The notes under the pieces were generated by a model. That model was not told the origin of the DNA. It saw nothing but the letters and a program-made list of their open reading frames with translations, and ran no database searches. Made by a program: the position numbers and the translations under genes. From contig DATILL010000137.1 of NCBI GenBank assembly GCA_035476575.1, positions 1 to 64,000 on the forward strand: 64,000 bases of DNA, given 5' to 3'. This DNA is from DATILL01 sp035476575 (GTDB lineage Bacteria; Actinomycetota; Actinomycetes; Mycobacteriales; JACQDL01). Shown here piece after piece: positions 11,035 through 19,298 of the stretch; within the stretch, counting starts at the first letter, position 1, and each line of letters opens with the position of its first letter.

Positions 11035-11112
11035 GGAGACCTCACTGTTCTGGTAGGCATGCTGTCCTGAGTAGGAAGAGCTGTTCTGAGTAGTAGGGCC
11101 TGCCGCAATAGA

Positions 11113-11133
11113 GCTGAGTCGACTCTACTCAAC
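11113..11133 (-). promoter_or_regulatory. HAIR-type HspR operator upstream of dnaK
   Basis: On the minus strand the site reads TTGAGT-N7-ACTCA, against the HAIR consensus CTTGAGT-N7-ACTCAAG. The TTGAGT may double as a -35 box, followed 16 bases later by TATTGC as a weak -10. Two further ACTCAG half-sites lie nearer the dnaK start, around 11066-11071 and 11086-11091. Confidence 0.75.
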
Positions 11134-11295
11134 TTTCCTACCCGAGCCAACAGGTGCTCGGCCCTGCGGTTTCCCCGTTAGGATGTGGTCTGCGTCACAC
11201 CGAGCTGTGTCACGCCGCGCGGGGCCGGAACCGGGCGCCGGCCCGCCATCGTTGCCCGCAGGACCGGATCAGACGATCACCGCGGGAGTAACCAG

Positions 11296-11982
11296 ATGCA
11301 GGTCGAACTACGCCACCAACCGTCGTTCTCCGTCGCCCGGCTCCATCTCGCGCCCGGCGAACCGACCCGGGTGGAGTCGGGGGCGATGGTCGCGCACAGT
11401 TGGGGCGTCACGCTGGAGGCAAAGATCGAAGGTGGGCTCTTCAAGGGCCTGAAGCGGATGGCGCTCGGCGGCGAGTCCCTGTTCGTGACCACCTACACCG
11501 CGCCGCAGCAGGGCGGCTGGGTGGACGTGGCAGCCAACCTGCCGGGCGACATCCGGGCCGAGCAGGTGACCCCGGACCGGCCGCTGCGGATCACCCGCGG
11601 CTGCTGGATAGCCAGCTCCCACGGTGTGCAGATTGAGACGCAGTGGGCTGGCATGCAGAACCTGTTCGGCGGCGAGGGCGGCTTCATCATCAACGCGATG
11701 GGTGAGGGGACCGTCATCCTCGGAGCGTACGGCGCGATCGACGAGGTGGTGCTCGGCCCAACCGACGCCATCACGGTCGACTCAGGGCACGTCGTGGCGT
11801 TCGACGCGACCACGCAGAGCCGGCTGCGCCGGGCCGTCGAGGGCCGCTCAGTCCAGTCGCTCAAGTCGGGCGAGGGCTTCGTCTTCGACTTCGCCGGGCC
11901 GGGCCGGCTGCTCATCCAGTCGCGGAACCCAACCGCCCTGCTGGGGTGGCTGACCAACACGCTGCCCTTCCAGCGCGCCTGA
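11296..11982 (+). CDS. AIM24 family protein (TIGR00266 type)
   Basis: This 228-residue protein consists of the all-beta AIM24 fold. It shows the family pattern SFSVARLHLAPGEPTRVESG, then GGLFKGLKRMALGGESLFVTTY, and the glycine-rich segment GEGTVILGAYGAIDEVVL. There is no signal peptide or membrane helix. The family fold is a double-stranded beta-helix of unknown biochemical role; the yeast relative Aim24 is mitochondrial. The ATG at 11296 has GGGAG upstream. A longer GTG-started frame to 11185 is possible but lacks a ribosome site. The gene ends ten bases before array R2. Confidence 0.85.
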   Translation: MQVELRHQPSFSVARLHLAPGEPTRVESGAMVAHSWGVTLEAKIEGGLFKGLKRMALGGESLFVTTYTAPQQGGWVDVAANLPGDIRAEQVTPDRPLRITRGCWIASSHGVQIETQWAGMQNLFGGEGGFIINAMGEGTVILGAYGAIDEVVLGPTDAITVDSGHVVAFDATTQSRLRRAVEGRSVQSLKSGEGFVFDFAGPGRLLIQSRNPTALLGWLTNTLPFQRA

Positions 11983-11984
11983 CT

Positions 11985-12107
11985 GCCCGTGTGGTCACCT
12001 CTCGGCGTTGTGGTGACCTGTTGTTGGTCGGGTCGCCCGTGTGGTCACCTCTCGGCGTTGTGGTGACCTGTCGTTGCCTCGAGACCCCAAGAGGTGACCA
12101 CACGGGG
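11985..12107. repeat. GGTNACC array, copy R2
   Basis: Heptamers start at 11993, 12012, 12043, 12062 and 12093, with intervals 19, 31, 19, 31. Two near-identical ~40-base units run in direct repeat (starting at 11985 and 12035). A third half-unit is inverted: 12036-12052 and 12090-12106 form a perfect 17-bp inverted repeat. The array lies between convergent genes, and its right half encodes the C-terminus and stop of the rhomboid-like gene. Confidence 0.9.
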
Positions 12108-12833
12108 AGGCTCGGTGAGCGCGCGGGACCACCTGGGCAGGGACGGTCGGAGGCTGCCTGACAGGCCCCGGTAGCTGAGCCAGCGCCACCACAGCACGAT
12201 GCCCACGTTCAGCGCCAGCAGGTGCCCGACGTTGGCCAGCCCGGGGTCGGTCACCAGCAGCCCAACGACGTACAGCTCGGCCGCGACCAGGGCCACCCAC
12301 CGCCAGCCCGGCGCGAACAGCACCGCCAGCACACCGACCGTGCTGAGGAAGCCGTAGCTGACGCCGACATCGACGACATGCAGGGCATGGCGCGGCAGCT
12401 CGCCGTAACGCACCAGCCAGGCCACCGGCAGCTCGGTGACGAGGGTGGCCAGCACGTGCCCGGAGGCGAAGACCGCCAGCGTCCACCGGCTGCCGATCCG
12501 GCGCTCGACCGGTGCCAGCACCAGGGTGAAGCAGATCGCGGCCGGCACCCACGGCTGCCCAGGCAGCCACAGCGCGCTGGCCACCAGCACCCGGACCGGG
12601 TCGTGCCCAAGGTGGGCAACGTTCGTGCTGGACCACTGCAGGATGTGACGCTGCGCACGCGGACCCACGAGCCGCTGCACGATCGAGCTGGCCAGCAGCA
12701 CCGCCAGATACCAGAAGGTGAACGGCGTCCGGCCCGGCGCCGGCAGCGCCCGGGCGAGCCGGTCCGACCACCGCACCGGCCGGGTGGCTGCTTCGGGGAC
12801 GAGGGGGACCGCCACGCCTCCAGCGTGACTCAC
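12045..12833 (-). CDS. Rhomboid-like integral membrane protein
   Basis: This 262-residue protein has about six hydrophobic segments (such as FTFWYLAVLLASSIVQRLV and WVPAAICFTLVLAPVERRIG). It matches the rhomboid-like family found next to actinobacterial housekeeping genes. I do not see a confident GxSG/His catalytic pair, so protease activity is uncertain. The GTG start is at 12833. The last ~18 residues (VVTSWGLEATTGHHNAER) and the TGA are encoded by array R2, so the natural C-terminus has probably been replaced or extended by the repeat. Confidence 0.75.
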   Translation of the reverse strand: MSHAGGVAVPLVPEAATRPVRWSDRLARALPAPGRTPFTFWYLAVLLASSIVQRLVGPRAQRHILQWSSTNVAHLGHDPVRVLVASALWLPGQPWVPAAICFTLVLAPVERRIGSRWTLAVFASGHVLATLVTELPVAWLVRYGELPRHALHVVDVGVSYGFLSTVGVLAVLFAPGWRWVALVAAELYVVGLLVTDPGLANVGHLLALNVGIVLWWRWLSYRGLSGSLRPSLPRWSRALTEPPRVVTSWGLEATTGHHNAER

Positions 12834-12885
12834 CTTGTCTCGGCGCGCACTGGAGCGTCACTGGACCTGCTGCGGCCCGGAAAGA

Positions 12886-13257
12886 CTACCGAGACACGGA
12901 TGGCGGGGCGAGCAGGTACGCCGCCCCGGCCGCGAGCAGGCCGGACCCGATCGCACCGAGCACTGGCCCGGCCTGGCCCGGCCACCATCCGCTTGCGACC
13001 AGCAGTACGCCGGCCAGCCCGGCCAGCCCGTTCACACCCGCCGCGACCACCCGGGCCGCCCGCAGCGCCCCTGGCACGTACCGCAGCATCGCCAGCCCAG
13101 CCAGCCACAGCCCCGCTGGCACCAAGAGCACCCCCAGCGTCACGGCTCGCCGGCCGGGGCCGGGCGCAAGCAGCAGCGCTCCGCCCAGCAGCACGCCCGG
13201 CAGCACCACCAGCGCGCCCGCCAACCGGACGAAGTAGGCGGGCTGCAGCGTCGCCAT
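12886..13257 (-). CDS. Small four-helix membrane protein
   Basis: The 123 residues are almost entirely hydrophobic, forming four predicted helices separated by short basic loops (APGPGRRAV, ALRAAR). The ATG at 13257 has a GTGAGG site. It is upstream of the rhomboid-like gene on the same strand (52-base gap). I do not recognise the family. Codon use is normal for the window. Confidence 0.7.
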   Translation of the reverse strand: MATLQPAYFVRLAGALVVLPGVLLGGALLLAPGPGRRAVTLGVLLVPAGLWLAGLAMLRYVPGALRAARVVAAGVNGLAGLAGVLLVASGWWPGQAGPVLGAIGSGLLAAGAAYLLAPPSVSR

Positions 13258-13388
13258 CCGGACCTCACAGGCATCGGAGCCGCCGGTCGCTCATCGAGGT
13301 TACCGGTCAGCGCCATCCCTAACCCACCTGCCCGCGGCGGCGTACAGCAGAACGGTGGGACACGACACTAAGCCAGCACTCTTGACCG

Positions 13389-13410
13389 AGTTAGTTATCG
13401 ACCACTAACT
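13389..13410. promoter_or_regulatory. TetR operator O1 (AGTTAGT-N8-ACTAACT)
   Basis: A perfect 7-bp dyad with an 8-base spacer ends eight bases before the TetR ATG. A related site lies before the MFS gene at 14009. The position suits autorepression. Confidence 0.75.
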
Positions 13411-13417
13411 TAGTCCT

Positions 13418-13966
13418 ATGACACGGATGAGCGCAGCGGAACGACGCGAGGTGGTGATCAGCGCCGCGATCGCCGAGTTTGCCCAGGGCGGGTTCGCCGC
13501 CACCTCGACGGAGTCGATCGCGCGCCGGGTTGGTGTCTCCCAGCCGTACCTGTTCCGGCTGTTCCCGTCGAAGAAGGCGCTGTTCCTGGCCGCCACCGAG
13601 CGGTGCTTCGACCGGATCGAGGCCGCCTTCACCGCGGCCGTCGAGGGGCTGGCGGGGGAGGACGCGCTGACGGCGATGGGCGCGGCGTACGCCGCCCTGC
13701 TCGACGACCGGCAGATGCTGACGCTGCAGTTGCAGATGTGGGCCGCCGCGTGCCAGGACGAGGACATCCGGGCGGCCAGCCGAGACCGGTTCGCCCGGCT
13801 CATCGCGCTGGCCGGGCGGGTCACCGGGGCCGAGCCGCTGGTGCTGTGGCGGTTCCTGTCCGCCGGCATGCTGATGAACGTCGCGGTGGCGCTGGACCTG
13901 CCGCGGATCAAGGAGCAGTTCGGCGAGCTGCTCCAGGCCCGGCCTGGGACCGCGACAACCACGTAG
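13418..13966 (+). CDS. TetR family repressor of the adjacent efflux gene
   Basis: This 182-residue regulator has the TetR helix-turn-helix at residues 25-50 (STESIARRVGVSQPYLFRLFPSKKALF). The C-terminal ligand domain is all-helical. It directly precedes a DHA2-type MFS exporter on the same strand, and both promoters carry AGTTAGT-N8 dyads. It probably represses itself and the pump until an effector binds. The effector is unknown. Confidence 0.92.
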   Translation: MTRMSAAERREVVISAAIAEFAQGGFAATSTESIARRVGVSQPYLFRLFPSKKALFLAATERCFDRIEAAFTAAVEGLAGEDALTAMGAAYAALLDDRQMLTLQLQMWAAACQDEDIRAASRDRFARLIALAGRVTGAEPLVLWRFLSAGMLMNVAVALDLPRIKEQFGELLQARPGTATTT

Positions 13967-14008
13967 GCCATCCCACCTCGGGGCATGGACGTTCGCCGTA
14001 CCCAGAGA

Positions 14009-14030
14009 AGTTAGTAACTGATAACTATTC
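14009..14030. promoter_or_regulatory. TetR operator O2 before the MFS gene
   Basis: AGTTAGT followed after eight bases by ACTATTC, an imperfect copy of O1 (left arm identical, right arm 5/7). It lies 26 bases before the MFS ATG. Confidence 0.6.
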
Positions 14031-14055
14031 AGAGAGCTACAGGAAGGCGGGGAAG

Positions 14056-15489
14056 ATGTCAGCTCAGCCGTCAGCAGGTCGCGGCCGCGCGCTGTGGACC
14101 TTCGTGATCACGGGCACCGCACTGTTCATGGTCGCGCTGGACAACCTCGTGGTGACCAACGCGCTGCCCTCCATCCAGCGCGACCTCGACGCCGGGCTGG
14201 AAGGCCTGGAGTGGACGGTCAACGCCTACACCCTGACCTTCGCGGTCTTCCTGCTCACCGGGTCGGCGCTCGGCGACCGGTACGGCCGGCGGCGGCTCTT
14301 CCTGGCCGGGCTGGCCGTCTTCACCGGCGCCTCCGCGGTGGCCGCGCTCGCCCCGAACATCACCGTGCTGGTCGCGGCGCGGGCCGTGCAGGGCCTCGGC
14401 GCCGCCGTCGTCACGCCGTTGACGCTGACCCTGCTGGCCGGCGCGGTGCCACGGGAGAAGCGCGGGCTGGCGTTCGGCGCGTGGAGCGCGGCCAGCGGGC
14501 TGGCGGTGGCGCTGGGCCCGGTCGTCGGCGGCGCCATCACCGAGAGCGCGTCCTGGCAGTGGATCTTCTGGATCAACGTGCCGATCGGGGTGCTCCTGCT
14601 GCCGCTGGCCGCGTGGCGGCTGACCGAGAGCCGCGGCGCCGGTACCCGGCTGGATCTCCCCGGCACGCTGCTGGGCACCGGCGGGCTGCTGGGTCTGGTG
14701 CTCGGCCTGGTGCGCGGCAACGGTCACGGCTGGACCAGCCCGTCGGTGCTCGGCGCGCTGGTCGGTGGTACGGCGCTGCTGGCCGGCTTCCTGGCCTGGG
14801 AACGGCGGGCGGCCCAGCCGGTGCTGCCGCTCAACCTGTTCGCCAACCGCGGCTTCGCCATCACGAACGCCGTCTCGCTGGCCATGGCGTTCGGGATGTT
14901 CGGCTCGATCTTCCTGCTCTCACAGTTCTTGCAGGTGGTGCAGGGCTACTCGCCGTTGGAGGCAGGGGTGCGCACGCTGCCCTGGACGGCGATGCCGGTG
15001 CTCGCCGCGCCGCTGGCCGGCGCGCTGTCGGACCGGCTCGGGCCGCGGCAGCTCCTGCTGGCCGGGCTGGCCCTGCAGTCGGCCGGGCTGGGCTGGCTAG
15101 CCTGGGCCATCACGCCCGACGTGCGGTACGTCGCGATGGTGCCCGGCTTTGTGCTGGCCGGCATCGGGATGGGCCTGTTCTTCGCTCCGGTGGCCCGGAT
15201 GGTGCTCGGCTTCGTCCGGCCGGAGGAGGAGGGCGTGGCCTCCGGGGCGAGCAACGCGCTGCGCCAGCTCGGCACGGTGCTCGGCGTGGCGGTGCTCAGC
15301 GCGGTCTTCGCCGCGGCCGGCGGGTACGGCAGCGGGCAGCGGTTCGTCGACGGCCTGACCCCGGCGATGGCGGTCGGCGCGGCCGTACTCGGCGCCGCGG
15401 TGCTGATCGGGCTGTTCATCCCTGGCTCCCGGCGACGGCCTGCGGCCGCCCCCGTCCCAGCCGCCGTACCGGAGCTGGTCACGGCGTAG
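14056..15489 (+). CDS. MFS drug efflux transporter, DHA2 (EmrB/QacA) type
   Basis: This 477-residue inner-membrane protein has about 14 helices. MFS motif A is GDRYGRRRLFLAGL after helix 2. Motif C is WSAASGLAVALGPVVGG, typical of drug:H+ antiporters. The first helix carries ALDNLVVTNALPSI, as in DHA2 members. The ATG at 14056 has an AGGAAGG site. A longer in-frame extension reads through the TetR gene and is not real. It is regulated with the TetR gene through shared operators, and a 22-bp hairpin terminates it. Confidence 0.93.
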   Translation: MSAQPSAGRGRALWTFVITGTALFMVALDNLVVTNALPSIQRDLDAGLEGLEWTVNAYTLTFAVFLLTGSALGDRYGRRRLFLAGLAVFTGASAVAALAPNITVLVAARAVQGLGAAVVTPLTLTLLAGAVPREKRGLAFGAWSAASGLAVALGPVVGGAITESASWQWIFWINVPIGVLLLPLAAWRLTESRGAGTRLDLPGTLLGTGGLLGLVLGLVRGNGHGWTSPSVLGALVGGTALLAGFLAWERRAAQPVLPLNLFANRGFAITNAVSLAMAFGMFGSIFLLSQFLQVVQGYSPLEAGVRTLPWTAMPVLAAPLAGALSDRLGPRQLLLAGLALQSAGLGWLAWAITPDVRYVAMVPGFVLAGIGMGLFFAPVARMVLGFVRPEEEGVASGASNALRQLGTVLGVAVLSAVFAAAGGYGSGQRFVDGLTPAMAVGAAVLGAAVLIGLFIPGSRRRPAAAPVPAAVPELVTA

Positions 15490-15504
15490 GACCCAGCCGC
15501 ACCC

Positions 15505-15564
15505 ACTTGTCGCACCAAGGTCACCACAGTCGGCCCGCGGGCTGGTGACCTTGGTGCGACAAGT
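15505..15564. terminator. 22-bp perfect hairpin between convergent genes
   Basis: Arms 15505-15526 and 15543-15564 are perfectly complementary, with a 16-base GC-rich loop. It sits between the MFS stop (15489) and the DivIVA-like stop (15580), so it can serve both. The arm contains one GGTCACC and its mirror but does not follow the 19/31 array spacing. Confidence 0.85.
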
Positions 15565-15579
15565 CGTGCGGGTCGGCGG

Positions 15580-16386
15580 TCAGTCGTCCATGGCGTCGAT
15601 GTGTACGACGGCGCGGGGACGGGCGGGTGCCGGGGCGGCCCGGCCCGCTGTGTCGGCGGGACCAGCAGTGCCAGTCGGGCCGGTCGGGCCAGCCGGAGCG
15701 GGGGGCGCGAGCGGCTCGCCGGCCTCGGCCAGGAAGTTCTGCGCCGCCTTCAGCCGGTCGGTGAGCTCGCCGAGCTGGTGGACCACCCTGGCCCGCTCCT
15801 GCCGGGCGGCGGCCAGCATCTCCTGGGCACGGATGCGGATCCCGTCCGCCTCGTGCCGGGCGGCCTCGACCAGCGCGTCCGCCTCGGACCGTGCGGTGTG
15901 CACGATCTGGACGGCCGCTGCCTCGGCCTCCCGTCGCATCAGGTCAAGGTCCCGGCGCAGTCCGGCCCGGCTCTCGGCCATCTCGTGCTCGAAAGTCTCC
16001 CGGGCGGCCGCGATCTCCCGCTCGGCCCGGCGGTGCTCATCGGCGTGCTCCCGGGCGGTCCGGGTGCGAAACTGCTCGGCCTCCTGCTGCGCCAGCGACA
16101 GGATCGTGCTGACCCGTTCGCCGAGCTCGGCGAACGACGGCTGCCAGGTCGCCTTCCGCTCCTCCCACTCGGCCCGCTGGCGGTCCAGGTCGGCCAGCCC
16201 CGCGCGCACCTGGTGCCGCTCGGACTCCAGCACATCGTGCTGCCAGACCACCTCGGCGAGCTCCTGCTCCAACCGGATGATGTGGTCGTCGACCTGACGC
16301 CGGTCGTAGCCGCGGACCACCAAGTCGAACACACGGGTGGGCCGAGAGATCTCGACCGGGATTCGGATCGGCTGGGCTTCCGCCAT
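15580..16386 (-). CDS. DivIVA-like coiled-coil protein
   Basis: The 268 residues start with a DivIVA-type lead (FDLVVRGYDRRQVDDHIIRLEQEL), followed by nearly 200 residues of charged coiled coil with many RxE/AEA heptads. A Pro/Ala-rich tail ends in VVHIDAMDD. Such actinobacterial proteins mark poles or organise cell-wall growth in the cytoplasm at the membrane. This one is probably a DivIVA-domain paralogue rather than Wag31 itself, since it is not in the ftsZ-sepF neighbourhood. The ATG is at 16386. Confidence 0.85.
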   Translation of the reverse strand: MAEAQPIRIPVEISRPTRVFDLVVRGYDRRQVDDHIIRLEQELAEVVWQHDVLESERHQVRAGLADLDRQRAEWEERKATWQPSFAELGERVSTILSLAQQEAEQFRTRTAREHADEHRRAEREIAAARETFEHEMAESRAGLRRDLDLMRREAEAAAVQIVHTARSEADALVEAARHEADGIRIRAQEMLAAARQERARVVHQLGELTDRLKAAQNFLAEAGEPLAPPAPAGPTGPTGTAGPADTAGRAAPAPARPRAVVHIDAMDD

Positions 16387-16456
16387 GGTGGCTCTCCGTG
16401 TTGTCTTGGTAACGCGCTTCCGTGGCCGGCCTGAACCCCTTCTTACCCGGGACGGT

Positions 16457-16469
16457 ACAAGTTACTTGT
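16457..16469. promoter_or_regulatory. Palindrome ACAAGT-T-ACTTGT upstream of the Fe-S oxidoreductase
   Basis: A perfect 13-base odd palindrome lies 50 bases before the GTG start. An overlapping looser dyad (TTACT-TGTC-AGTAC, 16462-16475) extends it. It looks like a TetR/GntR-type operator in a 130-base divergent promoter region. The regulator is unknown. Confidence 0.45.
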
Positions 16470-16518
16470 CAGTACGAGACGATAGGCTTCGGACGTCGCT
16501 CGAACGACAGGAGGAGCC

Positions 16519-18726
16519 GTGGTGCTGCGTCTCGCCATCGGCGGGCTGATGACCGTGATCGCGTTCGCGGTCGCCGGTCGGCGGGTCTGGTGGCTGTACC
16601 GGCTGATCCGGTCCGGACAGCCGCAGGGCGGCCGGACCAACGACGTCGGCGCGCGGGTGCGCACCCACCTCGCCGAGGTGTTCGGGCAGCGGAAGCTGCT
16701 GGCCTGGGCCGGGCCGGGGCTGGCGCACTTCTTGACCTTCTGGGGCTTCGTCATCCTGGCCGCGACGATCCTGGAGGCCTACGGCGCGCTGTTCGACCAG
16801 GACTTCCACATTCCACTGATCGGGCGGTGGCAGGCCCTCGGCTTCCTGGAGGACTTCTTCGCGGTCGCCGTCCTGCTCGCCCTGGCGGCCTTCACGTACT
16901 GGCGGATCCGGCAGGCGCCGCGGCGGGCCGAGCGCGGCTCCCGGTTCTACGGCTCGCACACCGGCCCGGCCTGGGGCATCCTCGGGATGATCTCGCTAGT
17001 GATCATCACCCTGCTGCTGTACCGCGGTGCGCAGGTCAACACCGGCGTCTTCCCGTTCGGCCAGAGCCGGTGGGCCTTCGCGTCGCACCTCGTCGGCCAG
17101 GCGCTGCACCCGCTCGGCCACGGCGCGAACGAGGTGATCGAGACTGTCTTCGTGCTGGCCAACATCGGGGTGATCCTGGCCTTCCTGGTCATCGTGGTGT
17201 ATTCCAAGCACCTGCACATCGGCTTGGCCCCGGTCAACGTCACCACCAAGCGGCTGCCGGATGCACTGGGCGCGCTGCTGCCGATGGAGTCCCGGGGTGT
17301 GCCGATCAACTTCGAGGATCCCAAGGACGACGACATCTTCGGCAAGGGCAAGATTGAGGACTTCACCTGGAAGGGCTACCTCGACTTCGCCACCTGCACC
17401 GAGTGTGGCCGCTGCCAGAGCCAGTGCCCAGCGTGGAACACGGGCAAGCCGCTGTCCCCCAAGCTCGTGATCATGAACCTGCGCGACCACATGTTCGCCA
17501 AGGCGCCGTACCTGCTCGGCGAGAAGGACGCGCCGGAGGAGGGCACGGTGCAGGTGACCGGCGCGGACCCGGCTACGCACCACGCCGTGCCCGAGTCCGG
17601 GTACGAGCGGGTGATCGGGTCGGGGCCGGAGCAGGCCGCCCGGCCGCTGGTCGGCACCGCGGAACAGGGCGGCGTGATCGACCCGGACGTGCTCTGGTCC
17701 TGTACGACGTGCGGCGCCTGCGTGGAGCAGTGCCCGGTGGACATCGAGCACGTCGACCACATCGTGGACATGCGGCGGTACCAGGTGCTGATCGAGTCCT
17801 CGTTCCCGTCCGAGGCCGGCGTGATGCTGCGCAACCTGGAGAACAAGGCCAACCCGTGGGGGATGAACGCCACCGCCCGCGAGGAGTGGACGCAGGGGCT
17901 CGCCTTCGACATCCCCCGGATCCAGCCGGGCGCGCCGATCCTGGACGACGTCGAGTACCTGTTCTGGGTGGGCTGCGCGGGGGCGCTGGAGGACCGGTCG
18001 AAGAAGGTCACCCGGGCGGTCGCCGAGCTGCTGCACATTGCGGGCGTCTCCTTCGCCGTCCTCGGCCGCAACGAGTCCTGCACCGGCGACCCGGCGCGGC
18101 GGCTGGGCAACGAGTTCGTCTTCCAGATGCTGGCCCAGGCCAACGTCGAGACGCTCAACTCGGTGAAGGCGAAGAAGATCGTGGCGACCTGCCCGCACTG
18201 CTTCAACACGCTGGCCAACGAGTACCCGCAGCTCGGCGGTGACTACGACGTCGTGCACCACACCCAGCTCCTGGCCCGGCTGGTGGACGAGGGCAGGCTG
18301 GTGCCGGTGCAACCGGTCGACCAGAAGGTCACCTACCACGACCCGTGCTACCTCGGCCGGCACAACAAGGTCTACACCCCGCCGCGCGAGGTGCTGGCCA
18401 CCATCCCGGGCCTGCGCTCGCAGGAGATGCACCGCTGCAAGGAGCGTGGCTTCTGCTGCGGTGCGGGCGGTGCCCGGATGTGGATGGAGGAGAAGATCGG
18501 CAAGCGGATCAACATCGAGCGAACCGAGGAGGCGCTGGCGCTCGACCCGGACGTGATCTCCACCGCCTGCCCGTACTGCATGGTCATGCTCTCCGACGCC
18601 GTCACGCAGAAGCAGCAGGAGGGCTCCGCGCGGGACGACGTCACGGTGCTCGACGTCGCGCAGATCCTGCGGCGGTCGCTGCGGGCGCCGGAGCCTAGGC
18701 CTGAGCCGCAGCCCGCCGTGGACTGA
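16519..18726 (+). CDS. Membrane-bound (Fe-S) oxidoreductase, HdrD/GlpC type
   Basis: The 735 residues begin with five to six membrane helices (res 1-235), like a respiratory heme-b/quinone module. Two ferredoxin 4Fe-4S motifs follow, CTECGRCQSQCP (~295) and CTTCGACVEQCPVD (~397). Two CCG-type cysteine domains end the protein (VATCPHCFNTL and KERGFCCGAGG). This architecture matches the mycobacterial Rv0338c-type iron-sulfur reductase and suggests electron transfer from an acyl-CoA or thiol donor to quinone. The GTG start has an AGGAGGAG site. The next gene overlaps as TGATG. Confidence 0.9.
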   Translation: MVLRLAIGGLMTVIAFAVAGRRVWWLYRLIRSGQPQGGRTNDVGARVRTHLAEVFGQRKLLAWAGPGLAHFLTFWGFVILAATILEAYGALFDQDFHIPLIGRWQALGFLEDFFAVAVLLALAAFTYWRIRQAPRRAERGSRFYGSHTGPAWGILGMISLVIITLLLYRGAQVNTGVFPFGQSRWAFASHLVGQALHPLGHGANEVIETVFVLANIGVILAFLVIVVYSKHLHIGLAPVNVTTKRLPDALGALLPMESRGVPINFEDPKDDDIFGKGKIEDFTWKGYLDFATCTECGRCQSQCPAWNTGKPLSPKLVIMNLRDHMFAKAPYLLGEKDAPEEGTVQVTGADPATHHAVPESGYERVIGSGPEQAARPLVGTAEQGGVIDPDVLWSCTTCGACVEQCPVDIEHVDHIVDMRRYQVLIESSFPSEAGVMLRNLENKANPWGMNATAREEWTQGLAFDIPRIQPGAPILDDVEYLFWVGCAGALEDRSKKVTRAVAELLHIAGVSFAVLGRNESCTGDPARRLGNEFVFQMLAQANVETLNSVKAKKIVATCPHCFNTLANEYPQLGGDYDVVHHTQLLARLVDEGRLVPVQPVDQKVTYHDPCYLGRHNKVYTPPREVLATIPGLRSQEMHRCKERGFCCGAGGARMWMEEKIGKRINIERTEEALALDPDVISTACPYCMVMLSDAVTQKQQEGSARDDVTVLDVAQILRRSLRAPEPRPEPQPAVD

Positions 18727-19292
18727 TGGCGTTCCTCTTCGGTGGCGCCAGCCGGGACCCGCGCCGGGACCGGGAGCTGCTGGCGGGCAACGAGCGCACC
18801 CGGCGGGCGTTCGCCCGCGACATCAACGACGAACGGGCGCTGGCGTTCGGTGCGCTGCCACCCCGGCGGCCACGACGTGGGATGTGGATGGTGGCGGCGG
18901 TCGCGGTGTTCATGACCCTTGGCGCGTTCGGTCTGCTGCCGCGGCTGGGCCGCATCCCGCTGGAGGTGAGCTGCACCCAGCCGGGCCTGGCGCTGGCGTC
19001 GTACGTGGTGCGGCCGGGAGCGGCGGTGAGCTGGCGAGCGACCGGGCCGGACGGCGTCGACTACGTGCTCACGCTGGACGCCGCGGCGGTGACCGGGCCG
19101 GCTGGCCAGCCGGTGCGGGTGTCCGCCGGTGGCACGGCGCTCAGCCCGCCGTTCCAGATGCGTCGGTGCGAGATCGACGGCGGCCAGCTCACCGCTCCCT
19201 CGGACGGGTCGGCGCACGTCGTCCGGCTCTTCCAGCGCAGGGCCGGTGGATATGTCGAGGTTGCCCAGGTCCCGCTTACCCTGCGGCACTGA
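18726..19292 (+). CDS. Unknown single-pass membrane protein
   Basis: The 188 residues comprise a basic cytoplasmic N-terminus (RDPRRDRELLAGNERTRRAF), one membrane helix (MVAAVAVFMTLGAFGLL) and an external beta-rich domain of about 110 residues with two cysteines (SCTQ, RRCEID). It starts inside the oxidoreductase stop (TGATG) and ends six bases before the ThyA-like gene, so it is co-transcribed. I do not recognise the domain. It may be an accessory subunit of the oxidoreductase. Confidence 0.75.
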   Translation: MAFLFGGASRDPRRDRELLAGNERTRRAFARDINDERALAFGALPPRRPRRGMWMVAAVAVFMTLGAFGLLPRLGRIPLEVSCTQPGLALASYVVRPGAAVSWRATGPDGVDYVLTLDAAAVTGPAGQPVRVSAGGTALSPPFQMRRCEIDGGQLTAPSDGSAHVVRLFQRRAGGYVEVAQVPLTLRH

Positions 19293-19298
19293 GAAGGG

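Noticed and set aside
13603..14055. Long N-terminal extension of the first MFS gene
   Set aside because: It reads through the TetR gene in a shadow frame; the ATG at 14056 has a good ribosome site and gives a normal first helix.
15505..15564. Treating the hairpin as a seventh GGTNACC array
   Set aside because: It contains GGTCACC and GGTGACC, but they are 25 bases apart and simply mirror each other in the stem; the 19/31 rule is not met.
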